Origin: Planctomycetota bacterium
GTDB lineage: Bacteria > Planctomycetota > UBA1135 > GCA-002686595
Assembly: GCA_016795205.1 (NCBI GenBank)
Contig: JAEUHZ010000081.1
Coordinates: 1 to 64,000, forward strand
Direction of reading: 5' to 3'
Length of the DNA: 64,000 bases
Below the pieces are notes generated by a model. That model did not search any database. It had not been told where the DNA came from and saw only the letters and a program-made list of their open reading frames with translations. Both the position numbers and the translations under genes were made by a program. Each line of letters opens with the position of its first letter. Position 1 is the first letter of the stretch. Below are positions 35,801 to 43,617 of this stretch, in pieces.

Positions 35801-37832
35801 CCCACGTCCCAGGACCTTCGACGGGCAGCTCGAGATCGACCTCGATCGGCGCGTAGCGCCGGTAGTCCGCCACCAGGGCCTCGGCGCTGGCGTCCGCTGC
35901 GATCAGGTCGAGGTCCAGGTTCTCGACGCCCTGGTGCGTGCCGTGCCGGCGGAAGTAGGCCTCCAGGTCCAGGCGGTACACGTGCAGTCGCAGCGACTCG
36001 ACGTTGCGCACCTGCGCGCGGACGTGCGGGCGACCACCCTGGCGCCACACACCTTGGCCCGCGAGCGCGAGCTCGGGCCGGGTCATCCGCTGCAGGCGCT
36101 GCGCGGCCTCGCCCGCGTGGCTGCCGAACGTGCACAGCCGATAGGCCTCGACGGCGCCCTCGACGTCGCCGAGGTGTTGCTCGAGCGTGGAGCCGACCCG
36201 GAGCAGCGCCTGCGAGGCCGCGTTCGTCTGCGGGTAGCGTTGCGCGACGCGCCGGTACTCCGCGACCGCCTCGCGCCACAGCTCCTGCGCGCGGGCCCGC
36301 GCCTCGGGCGAGGGGGGGGCGGCTTGGGCCTCGGCCAGCACGCGGCTCGCCTCGCGGTGGAACGTGAACGCCAGCGCGCACGCCATGTCCGCCGCGCGGC
36401 TGTCCAGCGGGTGCGCCTCGAGGAAGGCGGCGAACGCGACGCGCGCCTCGGCCGGCGTGCCTTCATTGTTCAGGTGCCACGCGCGCTGGTGATCCACCTC
36501 GATGAGCTGTGCCCGGGCCTTCGACCCATCGGGGCCGAAGGGGAAGCGCGTCGTGTAGTCCCGGTAGACCGCCGCCGCCGCGTCGAAGCGCTGCTGCGCG
36601 AGGAGCAGGTCGCCCTGGTGGACCAGGCACTGCATGCGCAGTCGCGTGTCGGCTTCGCGCTCGGCGTCGTTGCTCGCGGCGTCCGGCGCGTCGAGCAGCT
36701 CGTCGAGCGCGGCGAGCGCCTGCTCCGTGCGGCCGTGCTGCGCCTCCAGGTCGGCGATGCGGCGCAGCGCGGGGAGGCGTCCGCGGTGCCCCGGCGCCGC
36801 GGCCAGGAAGCGACGCAGCGCCGCGACCGCGAGCTGGGCCTCGCGCGGGTCCGTGGAGATGTAGGTCTCGGCGATCGCGCGGCGCGCGTCGCCTGCGATG
36901 CGCTGAGCGCGCGCCTGGCCGTCCGCGTCCAACGCGCCGAACGCCGCGGCGTACGGGCCGCTGCCCGCGTCCTGCACCGAAGCGGCGAGGTCCTCGTACG
37001 CACGCCGCGCGGACACGCGCTGGCCGAGGGCGAGCAGCGCGCGGCCGTGGCGCAGGCGCACGTCGAGCACGTCCACGAGCGGTGCGGCCTCCAGCTCGCG
37101 CGGCGCCGCCTGCGGGCCCGGCTCGCGCGCCGCGTCGTAGGCGGCGAGATAGCGCTCGCAGTCCGCCACGCACTCGCCCCAGGCGCCCTTGCGCTCCTTG
37201 CACAGGCCCATCCGCAGCAGGGCGCGCGCGCGGTCCGCCGCGGGCGCCGCCAGATCGAGGACCGCGGCGTAGAGCGGGTAGGCCGCGTCGTAGTCGATGC
37301 GCGGCGGCTCCGCGACGGGCGTGGTGGGCGGGGTCGAGAGCGCGTCGGCCAGATCGAGATAGACCTGCGCGAGCTCGTGCTGGCGCGCCGCGGAGCGCAG
37401 GCGCAGCGCCTCGGCCTCCCAGATCGAGCCGGCCTCGGCGTGCTGGCCTCCAGCGCGCAGGATCTCGGCGCGGCGGAAGCGCGCCTTGGCGGCGAGCGGA
37501 CTGGAGGCGAAGCGCGCTTCGACGGCGGCGAAGGACTCGAGCGCCTGGGGCGCGTTCCCTTCGAGCTCGAAGGCCACGCCGGTCAGGTAGAGCCACACGT
37601 CGCTCGTCCCGGGCTCGGCGGCGAGGCGCGCGTCGAGCAGTCGCCGCGCCTCGACCCACTCACCGCGCACGAGCGCGGAGCGGATCGCGTGCGAGCCCTG
37701 GTCCGCGGCGGGCGCTGCTTGCGGCCCGGCCGGTGAGGCGGCCGAGCACGAGAGCAGCGTGAGGCACGCGAGCGCGAGCTGGAGGAGCGAGTGGACGGCG
37801 CAACGCGCGGGGAAGGAGCAGGTGTGTGGCAT
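29856..37832 (-). CDS. Giant alpha-2-macroglobulin/TPR lipoprotein without thioester
   Basis: 2658-residue exported protein, the largest gene here. GAGG lies eight bases before the ATG at 37832. The N-terminus is a lipoprotein signal with L-L-S-C29. Residues about 40-600 are TPR repeats. Macroglobulin domains follow, with the typical Y-T-D-R-P-A-Y-R-P-G-Q at 795-805. A flexible Ala/Gly/Pro linker with many basic residues at about 1305-1373 is in the place of a bait region, followed by the A2M domain (A-E-F-D-L-P). At the thioester position the sequence is S-A-G-C1593-L-P-P-R: the Cys remains but the E-Q of the usual C-x-E-Q is gone, so no thioester should form. An alpha-alpha toroid and then a second TPR block (about 2080-2400) follow. 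Bacterial A2Ms trap proteases in the periplasm; this one may instead be a structural or scaffold protein. Confidence 0.88.
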   Translation of the reverse strand: MPHTCSFPARCAVHSLLQLALACLTLLSCSAASPAGPQAAPAADQGSHAIRSALVRGEWVEARRLLDARLAAEPGTSDVWLYLTGVAFELEGNAPQALESFAAVEARFASSPLAAKARFRRAEILRAGGQHAEAGSIWEAEALRLRSAARQHELAQVYLDLADALSTPPTTPVAEPPRIDYDAAYPLYAAVLDLAAPAADRARALLRMGLCKERKGAWGECVADCERYLAAYDAAREPGPQAAPRELEAAPLVDVLDVRLRHGRALLALGQRVSARRAYEDLAASVQDAGSGPYAAAFGALDADGQARAQRIAGDARRAIAETYISTDPREAQLAVAALRRFLAAAPGHRGRLPALRRIADLEAQHGRTEQALAALDELLDAPDAASNDAEREADTRLRMQCLVHQGDLLLAQQRFDAAAAVYRDYTTRFPFGPDGSKARAQLIEVDHQRAWHLNNEGTPAEARVAFAAFLEAHPLDSRAADMACALAFTFHREASRVLAEAQAAPPSPEARARAQELWREAVAEYRRVAQRYPQTNAASQALLRVGSTLEQHLGDVEGAVEAYRLCTFGSHAGEAAQRLQRMTRPELALAGQGVWRQGGRPHVRAQVRNVESLRLHVYRLDLEAYFRRHGTHQGVENLDLDLIAADASAEALVADYRRYAPIEVDLELPVEGPGTWVVAVTGGELRATTLVVASTLDVIVKSSPGEVFVFAQDVARGEPAPRTRVLATLATPAGPRTLELTTGADGVARQALERADTPGDVAVLALRDGHVASVGLSLAGLQLGAPLTPRALVYTDRPAYRPGQVVGWRAIVREVVDGREAFQPGASYRVEVVDPAGRAFQRADLALSAFGTMAGEVRLDEGAPSGGYRIVVRSSKGGVFQGGFQVQTYQLQKVDLEFTFARAVVQRGERVEAEIRAAYYYGEPVADAALRVGLPDGTQVDLRTDARGSAQLTFDTRDLTREGLLSFSATLSEEGVTRLGTVRLALAEYSASLSVPRPVVLAGDSFEAELVTRDAEGGPLARALTFTLLARRQTDEGTWAEVELERREVTTDAQTGKARIPLRAARGGDLVLRAEATDRFGNPVWTQAAVTASGEEDEVRLRLIAERGEVEVGSRARVQIVNRSGAGLALLTLEAAGVLEHRLLRLEPGTSTVEVAIGSQAFPRAWVAIARMDGSRLHEHTATLDVVRRLSVTVEPLAGVFTPGGRARVRVSARDQLGNPVQAELSLAVVDEALFDLFPDATPPLARVFDRAERGTHAVRTAASCTLEYEGSTVAIAQEVLLAERERLAQADWALQRRKLEGDEFFAGRAPALGAPAPATGAPAAEEQREDAKSKDAEGGRRVGQGARLGRAGGRAGAGPGAPATPAPPETETAYWTGALLTGPDGTATAEFDLPGQSTRWRASARGVGPETLVGEASASFRTRSELFLELRAPLALVEGDRPRLIARVHNQTGATGSLDLTLFVTAGERDDSFSAQVELGAHPVVEHVFELLDALPACGTLALRLEAAGAVGGTPRALAAERTVPVRPFGLEGAATASGPLLSDAVLELEIDSSRTWTSRVLEIELGSSLQRMLVGEALGASFGIARSAGCLPPRTIADAAAELYGITRVQELVAAAGGSSDDAPRLLARAVNRIAELVAAQREDGAWPWTRGENAPAHPETSCLALAALGRAAAAGLQVPPQTIGAAIAYLNGAFRGAGQQDDELKAQILWALAIAGQDPFEGLNRLHRARGSLSPAALAYSALALVEIGRSSMAADVAEALAAGLSAGPGPRHVPLEGNRPWNQSRVDMTALAAYALGRALPSSPRLSGLVDALVGDRPWYPARARGFALAALAWHAQSTRPIEARSEVALRVDAGPEQRAVLAPGEAGAVLRVPIADSAPRKLRVELRLRGGGRPFYTAVLRGFTTDTSSREAGGLRLHEQRELAAPPLYRGREIPIGFQVARNVKTWENRVEHLPLGAVATFQVSYRAEPRARDDARSYDHLVLEIPLPAGVRVLEDSLRGTFEAWRQEDGRLVVDLGARTWLATLEFRVLGTLPGRWRVPPAVLRSAHDASRWAVGTARDFEVLPRGARSTDAYRATPDELYHLGRATYQAGERDGARTLLERLFAEFGTQLEDQPLRDAAEMLLYLALEQDDAPAVVRYFEILREKNPDLTIPFEAILRIGAAYRRLDEHERALLIFKATIEETFGKDLRVVGALDAAQDAHLALRTFARLLDEYPDFPGVLEAQLALSDRLLKLAPKAHEDPSLRKAKRDRAALTAQGIGLLQRFLAMHPKDPLSPAAGLNLVGAYLDVEDHERTAELGRELSAVYTEPRFADAFLYSAAVAEWYRGQDARAEELLKRIAAATWKDAAGVEQPSVNRDLALYILAQIHHARTEFGAAAEYYQRVESLFADARQALAALREKRIALPEVTTARPGERVRVKLSHRNVGRAEIAVYPVDLLTLYLREKTLANVAGIELAGISPTQSRTIELRQSSALRPAEEDIELALPQAGAYLVLVRGDEQHASGLVLVSDLDLQVQEDEASGQMRIQVLRREPAGYVRGAEVRVVGSASQRIVSGKTDPRGLFVAEGIAGTSTVIARLGEREYAFFRGERALQPKPKGGPQPQREQLDQQGYFRNVLEFNATQQQARGTWVQQEIERDRSGVQVKQVK

Positions 37833-38089
37833 GGTCGCGGCCTCGTGAGCAGGTGCGGTCGGTGTAGCGCCGCGGGGCCGGTGGGGCTACGAGAAGGGCC
37901 CGGATCTCCACGCGGCATCGACGCCGGGGCGGGCGAGAGAGTGCTGGCCGTCGACGCGTGCCGCGGCTGGGTCGCGGGTTGGATGGCCACGATGGGCTCG
38001 GGGAGGTGCCCCAAGAGTCGAGGAACTACCCACTGGTGCGCATGCCCGCCGGCTCGGTCGCCCCCTACGCTCCAGGCGGAGGTGCAGCG

Positions 38090-39796
38090 ATGGACCGTCT
38101 GCTGAACCTCGTGTCCGCCGTCGCGCTCGTCGTCGTGGCCAGCCCGCTCCAGGCCCAGGGCTTGGTGGAGCTCGCCTCGCGGAGCACGAGCGGCGCGCCC
38201 GCCGATGGCGACTCGTACCGGGCCGCCATCTCGGGCGATGGCAACGTGGTCGCGTTCGTCTCGGCCGCGAGCAACCTGTCGGCGCACCCGACCGCGGTCG
38301 GCTCGCGCTCGGTCTTCGTCCGCGACCGCGCGCTGGGCACGAGTGAGATGGTGGCCGTGACCATCGATGGCAGCGCGCCGAACCAGGGCAGCGGGAATCC
38401 GAGCCTGTCTCACGACGGCCGCTACGTGCTGTTCAGCTCGATAGCCTCGAACCTCGTCGCCCAGGACGCCAACGGCCAGGTGTCCGACCTGTTCGTGCGA
38501 GACCGCGCGCTCGGCACGACCGTGCTCGCGAGCCTGACGAGCCAAGGCACGCAGTCGGCCTCCACCATCCATGCCGGCCGCATCTCGGGGGATGGGAACT
38601 GGATCGTGTTCGAGAGCGCCGCTGCGGACATCGTCCCCGGCGACACGAACGGCGTGTCGGACGTCTTCGTGCGCAACCTGCAGACCGGTGCCGTGGAGCG
38701 CGTCAGCCTGCGCGCCGACGGCACGCAGGCCCTGGCGGAATCACGGGACGGATCGCTGAGCCACGATGGCTCGCGCGTGGCGTTCAGCAGCTTCGACCCA
38801 CTGCTGCCGGCCGACACAGACCCGTGGGAGGACGTGTACGTGCTCGATCGGAGCACCGGAGTCCTGGTGCTCGCCAGCGTCGGCGCCGGGCTCGGCGTCG
38901 GAGAGGCCACGGGGCCATTCCTGTCCGCGGACGGCAGCACCGTCGCGTTCTCCAGTTGGGCGAACGATCTCGTGCCCGGCGACACGAACAACCAGGCCGA
39001 CGTGTTCTGGCGCGATCTCGTGACGGCCACGACGGGACGCGCCAGCGTGCGCAGCACCGGCGCGCAGCTCGGCACGTTGAGCTGGCATGCCGCGATCTCC
39101 GGCGATGGACGCATCGTCGGCTTCTGGACCACGGCCGAGGTCGTGCCGGGGACTCCGGCGGGTGCCTATCACCTCTACACCCACGATCGCGTGACGGGCG
39201 CCACGACGCTCGCCGACGCCGCGCCGGATGCGCTGCCCGGCGACGGCTGGTGCGAGCAGAACATCGCCCTCTCGGACGATGGGCGCTGGGTGGCGTTCGC
39301 GAGCGATGCGACCAACCTGGTGCTCGGGGACCTTCTGGGCTCCGACGTGTTCGTGCGCGAGCGCGCGAGCGCGTCACCCACGAGCTACTGCAGCGCCAAG
39401 GTGAACTCGCTCGGTTGCACGCCGCAGGTGAGCTTCAGCGGCGCGCCCTCGGCTTCGTCGGGTGCTCCGTTCACCTTGAGCGCGACCCACGTGCTCGGCG
39501 GCCAGTTCGGCCTGCTCTTCTACGGGCTGACCCCCCAGAACGTCCCCTTCCAAGCTGGAAGGCGCTGCGTCGCGCCCCCGATCCGCCGCACGGCCCTCGT
39601 CGCCGCGGGTGGAACGGTGGGTTCCTGCTCGGGAGTCCTGACCTTCGACTTCAACGCGCTGGTCGCGTCCGGGCTCGATGCCCGGCTGGTGGTCGGCGCC
39701 GTGGTGCACGCGCAGTTTTGGTACCGCGATCCGGCCGATCCGAACGGCTTCGGCAGCGGGCTCAGCGACGCGGCCGTGTTCGCGATCCAGCCGTAG
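38090..39796 (+). CDS. Secreted seven-repeat TolB-like propeller protein
   Basis: 568-residue exported protein. GGAGG lies seven bases before the ATG at 38090 and a signal peptide ends at S-P-L-Q-A-Q near residue 22. Seven repeats of about 50-60 residues follow, each with I-S-x-D-G-x-x-V-x-F-x-S at the start and D-V-F-V-R-D-x-x-x-G at the end, the PD40/WD40-like pattern of TolB propellers, so one closed seven-bladed propeller is likely. The last 140 residues are a second type of planctomycete C-terminal module (Y-C-S-A-K-V-N-S-L-G-C-T-P, G-L-L-F-Y-G, R-C-V-A-P-P, F-W-Y-R-D-P), different from the PCPCGN type but with a comparable W-Y-R ending. Ligand and function are unknown. Confidence 0.87.
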   Translation: MDRLLNLVSAVALVVVASPLQAQGLVELASRSTSGAPADGDSYRAAISGDGNVVAFVSAASNLSAHPTAVGSRSVFVRDRALGTSEMVAVTIDGSAPNQGSGNPSLSHDGRYVLFSSIASNLVAQDANGQVSDLFVRDRALGTTVLASLTSQGTQSASTIHAGRISGDGNWIVFESAAADIVPGDTNGVSDVFVRNLQTGAVERVSLRADGTQALAESRDGSLSHDGSRVAFSSFDPLLPADTDPWEDVYVLDRSTGVLVLASVGAGLGVGEATGPFLSADGSTVAFSSWANDLVPGDTNNQADVFWRDLVTATTGRASVRSTGAQLGTLSWHAAISGDGRIVGFWTTAEVVPGTPAGAYHLYTHDRVTGATTLADAAPDALPGDGWCEQNIALSDDGRWVAFASDATNLVLGDLLGSDVFVRERASASPTSYCSAKVNSLGCTPQVSFSGAPSASSGAPFTLSATHVLGGQFGLLFYGLTPQNVPFQAGRRCVAPPIRRTALVAAGGTVGSCSGVLTFDFNALVASGLDARLVVGAVVHAQFWYRDPADPNGFGSGLSDAAVFAIQP

Positions 39797-39803
39797 GGCC
39801 GGG

Positions 39804-39820
39804 CGACGCGAGCCGCGTCG
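39804..39820 (+). terminator. GC hairpin right after the propeller gene
   Basis: CGACGCG and CGCGTCG pair perfectly around an AGC loop, seven bases past the stop codon, with flanking GGCC copies. No U-tract follows. Confidence 0.45.
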
Positions 39821-39952
39821 GGCCAGCCCGGGAGGCCTGAAGGGTCGCGAGCCGCAAGCACCCGTCGGCGCCGCGGCTGCGACCCTGGGCGCAGTCGCGC
39901 TGGCTGCTCGCGTCTCGGCCATGGCGAGGTGCAGTGAACCCGATCAACTCGC

Positions 39953-39982
39953 TTGCGGGGTCGTCGAACTTCCCCCTAGCAT
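39953..39982 (+). promoter_or_regulatory. Possible promoter of the glycosyltransferase gene
   Basis: TTGCGG (39953-39958) and TAGCAT (39977-39982) are 18 bases apart. Both match the sigma70 consensus only in part. The leader to the ATG at 40082 would be about 90 bases. Confidence 0.3.
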
Positions 39983-40081
39983 TCCTGTTGCGGATGCCCG
40001 CTATGCCACCCTTGCTGAAGCCCCGTCCTCCGGGGGGGCCGAGGGCTCTCGTCAGGGACCCTCGTGCGGGGCACCGCCGCC

Positions 40082-42562
40082 ATGGTTGACGGCGGCGGGC
40101 GGAGGGAAGTGCGTCCGCGGCGCATCAGTGTCGTACTGCCGGTCTACAACGAGGCGGCCAACATCCAGGCGTGCCTCCGCGGTTTGGCGGCGGCCTTGGA
40201 AGGCGTCGAGCACGAGATCCTCGTCTGCTACGACTTCGAGGAGGATTCGACGCTGCCCGCGATCGCGGCCATGGAGGACGCGCCGAAGACGCTGCGCCTC
40301 GTCCGCAACGACAGCGGGCGCGGCGCGGCCAACGCGCTGCGCGCGGGCTTTCGGGCCGCGACCGGCGACGTCGTCGTGACGACCATGGCGGACCTGTCCG
40401 ACCCGCCCGAGGTGATCCCCGTGATGGCGGAGCACCTGCGGCAGGGGGGGTACGCGGTCGTGGCCGGATCCCGCTACATGCGGGGCGGATCCCAGCGCGG
40501 CGGTCCATGGCTGAAGCAGGCCATGTCCCGCGCGGCAGGGCTCGCGCTGCGTTGGATCGGGGGCCTCGGCACCCACGACGCCACGACGAACTTCCGCGCG
40601 TACTCGCGCTCGTACCTCGACTCCGTGGGGATCGAGAGCGAGCGCGGGTTCGAGATCGCGCTCGAGCTCACGGTCAAGGCGCAACAGCGCGGGTTGCGGG
40701 TCGGTGAGGTGCCCTCGTCCTGGACGGACCGCAGCGCGGGCGAGAGCCGCTTCCAGGTCTGGGCCTGGCTGCCGAACTACCTGCGCTGGTGGCTGGGTGC
40801 GCTGCGTGAGCCGCTCCTCGTCTGGGGCACGTGGCTCGGGCTCGTCACGGGCGCGGTCGTCTTCATCGCGACCTACGGCTCGCAGATCCCGTTCCTGGAC
40901 GATCTCGAGATCCTGCGGCTGTGGATGCCGACCCCCGAGCGCAGCCTGCATGGACTGTGGGCGCTCCACAACGAGCATCGCATCCCGATTCCGCGCCTGA
41001 TCCAGGCGGGGCTCCTGGAGCTGACCTGGGACATCCGCTCCGGGATGTACGCCCAGGTCGTGATCCATGGCGCGGTCTCGGCCGCGATGATCCTGGTCGC
41101 ACGGCGCCTGCGCGGTCGCACGAGCTGGACCGACGCCTTCTTCCCGCTCATCTGGTTGCACATCGGGAACAGCAACAACCTGCTCATGGGCTGGCAGATC
41201 TCGCTGGCGCTCCCGACCGCGCTGGCGTTGACGTGGGTGCTGTCGACCTTGCTGTTGCGGGACACGCTGAGCCTCGGGCGTGCCGTGCTCTTGTCGCTGC
41301 TCCCGGTCATGCTGCCCTTGTGCGGGGGGCCCGGGATCGGGCAGGCGCCGGCGGTCCTGGCGGGCAACCTGCTCTTGATCGCGCTCGTGGCGACGAAGCG
41401 TCTGCGGGCCTCACGCGCTGCTGTCCCGGTGCTCGCCCTCGGCATCGTGGTGACCGTCGCGATCCTCGTCGCGTACTTCCAGGGCTTCCGCTATCCCGAC
41501 GGGACGTCCAAGACGCGCGACCCCGTCGCGATCCTCGATGTCGCCGCGCGCTTCTGGGCGCTGAACCTGGGCAACGCCGGGCGCGCGTGGTGGCCGTGGT
41601 CGGCTTGGGGCATCCTCGCCGTCGGGACCGCGGCGCTGGTGCTGCTCCTGCGGCGCCTGCGCGGGCCGGTGATCCCGACCGTCCAAGTGCTCGCGCTCCT
41701 GGTCGGGATCGCGGGCGCCCTCCTCGTGGGCGGTGCGGTTGGCCACGGGCGCGGCGGGGCCGGCTGGCCCAGCGTCGGCTTCGCGCAGCGCTACATCGGG
41801 CTGCCCGCCGGCCTGCTGTGCTCCGTGTACTTCGCCTTCATGCTCTTCGGCGGACGGCTGGCTTCGGCCCTCGTGCGTGGGTCGCTGGCGGTCGCGCTGT
41901 GCGCGGCGGTCATCTGGGTCGAGGTCCCCGAGGGCTTGCGCTACGGCGAGGAGCGCCAGCGACACTCGCAGAAGCTGGAGCAGGACATCCTCTCGGGCAT
42001 GCAGCCCTACGAGGTGTTCCGGCGGAACGGGGCGGTCGTCTACCCGCAGAGCAGCGGGTTCATCTACCTGTTGGGGCTGTGGCTGCGCCACCGACTCCCG
42101 CCGTTCGAGCGCATCGACGCCAACAGCCTGGACAGCTGGATCAACAACCCCTTCAAGGCGCGCATCGCATCGATCGAGCACGGCGTCGGCCACGTACGGT
42201 TGCGCCGGGTGCGCGAGGGCTTCGACGCCATGCTCGCGCCGCCCCACAGCGCGATCCGCCTCGGTACGGGGCCCGAAATCCAGGCGCTGACCGGCATGTA
42301 CAGCGTCATGGCCGCCGCCACCATGTTCGGCGATCCCAGCCCGCTGCGCTTCGTGGTCGAGCTCGAGGACGAGAGCGGTCGAACCGTGCTCCTCGACCGC
42401 GTGCTGGATCCGGCCCGTGAGGCCGAGCACCGTGGCCCTCAAGCCTTGAAACTCGAGCTGCAACCGCGTGGCGCTGGCCAGGTCGTCCTGCGCGTCCTGC
42501 CGACCGGACCCGAGGCGGAGAACCACGCCTGGGGCTACTGGGCTGCCGTCGAAGTGTTCTGA
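40082..42562 (+). CDS. GT2 glycosyltransferase fused to polytopic membrane domain
   Basis: 826-residue membrane enzyme. Residues about 13-235 are a family 2 glycosyltransferase of the dolichyl-phosphate-mannose-synthase type: V-V-L-P-V-Y-N-E-A-A-N-I near the start, N-D-S-G-R-G-A-A-N-A-L-R-A-G-F, and M-A-D-L-S-D-P-P at the nucleotide-sugar/metal site. Residues about 245-620 contain many hydrophobic segments, probably a multi-span domain like those that use lipid-linked sugars. The last 200 residues are soluble. Such fusions add sugars to a lipid carrier or to an exported glycan. The ATG at 40082 was chosen; a GTG at 40064 is an alternative, and neither has a strong ribosome-binding site. It converges on the nucleotide-sugar genes downstream. 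Confidence 0.82.
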   Translation: MVDGGGRREVRPRRISVVLPVYNEAANIQACLRGLAAALEGVEHEILVCYDFEEDSTLPAIAAMEDAPKTLRLVRNDSGRGAANALRAGFRAATGDVVVTTMADLSDPPEVIPVMAEHLRQGGYAVVAGSRYMRGGSQRGGPWLKQAMSRAAGLALRWIGGLGTHDATTNFRAYSRSYLDSVGIESERGFEIALELTVKAQQRGLRVGEVPSSWTDRSAGESRFQVWAWLPNYLRWWLGALREPLLVWGTWLGLVTGAVVFIATYGSQIPFLDDLEILRLWMPTPERSLHGLWALHNEHRIPIPRLIQAGLLELTWDIRSGMYAQVVIHGAVSAAMILVARRLRGRTSWTDAFFPLIWLHIGNSNNLLMGWQISLALPTALALTWVLSTLLLRDTLSLGRAVLLSLLPVMLPLCGGPGIGQAPAVLAGNLLLIALVATKRLRASRAAVPVLALGIVVTVAILVAYFQGFRYPDGTSKTRDPVAILDVAARFWALNLGNAGRAWWPWSAWGILAVGTAALVLLLRRLRGPVIPTVQVLALLVGIAGALLVGGAVGHGRGGAGWPSVGFAQRYIGLPAGLLCSVYFAFMLFGGRLASALVRGSLAVALCAAVIWVEVPEGLRYGEERQRHSQKLEQDILSGMQPYEVFRRNGAVVYPQSSGFIYLLGLWLRHRLPPFERIDANSLDSWINNPFKARIASIEHGVGHVRLRRVREGFDAMLAPPHSAIRLGTGPEIQALTGMYSVMAAATMFGDPSPLRFVVELEDESGRTVLLDRVLDPAREAEHRGPQALKLELQPRGAGQVVLRVLPTGPEAENHAWGYWAAVEVF

Positions 42563-42591
42563 ACGTCCGCGTGCGTCGCGCTGGTCGCCGC

Positions 42592-43617
42592 TCAGATCCG
42601 GCCGGCCTCGACCTGCTCCCGCACCCACGGCACGACCTCGTCGAGGATCTGCTCGAGCGAGGTCAGGGCTTCGAATCCCAGCAGCCGCTTGGACTTCGAC
42701 ACGTCCGGCACGCGTCGCTGGACGTCGTAGTCGAACGCGGGATCCGACACGACGCGGAAAGGCTTGTGTGGACCGTGGATCTTGCGCCAGATCAGCTCCG
42801 CGAGCTCGAGCACGGTCGTCGAGCGCGCGGTCGAGATGTTGAAGTCCTCGTTGCGCGCCGCGGGATGCTCGACGCAGACCCGGATCCCGCGCGCCAAGTC
42901 GCCACCGTAGGTGTAGTGTCGGACCTGGCTGCCGTCTCCCAGGATGTGCAGGGGGTCCTGGCCCTTGAGCACCTTCTGCACGAGGTCGGGCACGACGTGG
43001 CTCATCGCGAGCTTGACGTTGCCGGACCAGATCTCGTGCTCGCCGAGCGCGCGGCCCTCGCCGATGCCCACGCAGTTGAACGGCCGAACGATCGTGTAGG
43101 GCAGCTGGTACTGCTCCCACGCGCCGCGCGCGAAGTACTCCGTCGCCAGCTTCTGGAATCCGTAGGTCGAGAGCGGCGGCGGCGAGCGCAGCTGCGCGCC
43201 CTCCGGCGTCGGAAACTCGGTGGTCGACTCGAAGACCATCGACGACGAGAGCACGGTGACCTTCTGGAGCTTCTTCTTCTCCCGCCAGGCCCAGATGGCG
43301 GCATCGAAGGAGGAAGCCGTGATGCGCTCGTTCTCGGCGATCAGGTCGTAGGCGTACTTGTGGAAGTAGCTGATGCCGCCGATCATCGCCGCGCACACGA
43401 CGAAGTGGTCGCAGTCGGCGATGAGCTCCTTCAGGAGCTGCGTGTCCTTCACGTCGCCCTCGACCAGGCGGTAGCGGGCATGCGAGTCGTACGACTTCGC
43501 GACACGTCCGTACTTGCCGAAGTTGTCGATGCCGACGACTTCGTGCCCGGCCTCCAGCAGCTCGGCGCACAAGTAACCCGCGATGAACCCATTCGACCCG
43601 GTGACCAGTGTCTTCAC
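42592..43617 (-). CDS. NAD-dependent nucleotide-sugar epimerase/dehydratase
   Basis: 341-residue extended short-chain dehydrogenase. It has the Rossmann G-S-N-G-F-I-A-G at 7-14, D31 at the end of strand 2, D-V-K-D at 55-58, the S-S-S active-site region at 124-126, and the catalytic Y152-G-F-Q-K156 pair. This fits the UDP-glucose 4-epimerase/dTDP-glucose dehydratase-type family that remodels activated sugars. Translation starts at GTG 43617, overlapping the stop of the upstream dehydrogenase by four bases (GTGA), which indicates translational coupling. Together they likely make an activated uronic acid and an epimer of it, perhaps for the neighbouring glycosyltransferase. Confidence 0.9.
   Translation of the reverse strand: MKTLVTGSNGFIAGYLCAELLEAGHEVVGIDNFGKYGRVAKSYDSHARYRLVEGDVKDTQLLKELIADCDHFVVCAAMIGGISYFHKYAYDLIAENERITASSFDAAIWAWREKKKLQKVTVLSSSMVFESTTEFPTPEGAQLRSPPPLSTYGFQKLATEYFARGAWEQYQLPYTIVRPFNCVGIGEGRALGEHEIWSGNVKLAMSHVVPDLVQKVLKGQDPLHILGDGSQVRHYTYGGDLARGIRVCVEHPAARNEDFNISTARSTTVLELAELIWRKIHGPHKPFRVVSDPAFDYDVQRRVPDVSKSKRLLGFEALTSLEQILDEVVPWVREQVEAGRI

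Noticed and set aside
30300..37736. A 2478-codon open frame on the plus strand
   Set aside because: It is the antisense shadow of the macroglobulin gene, with the same low-complexity composition.
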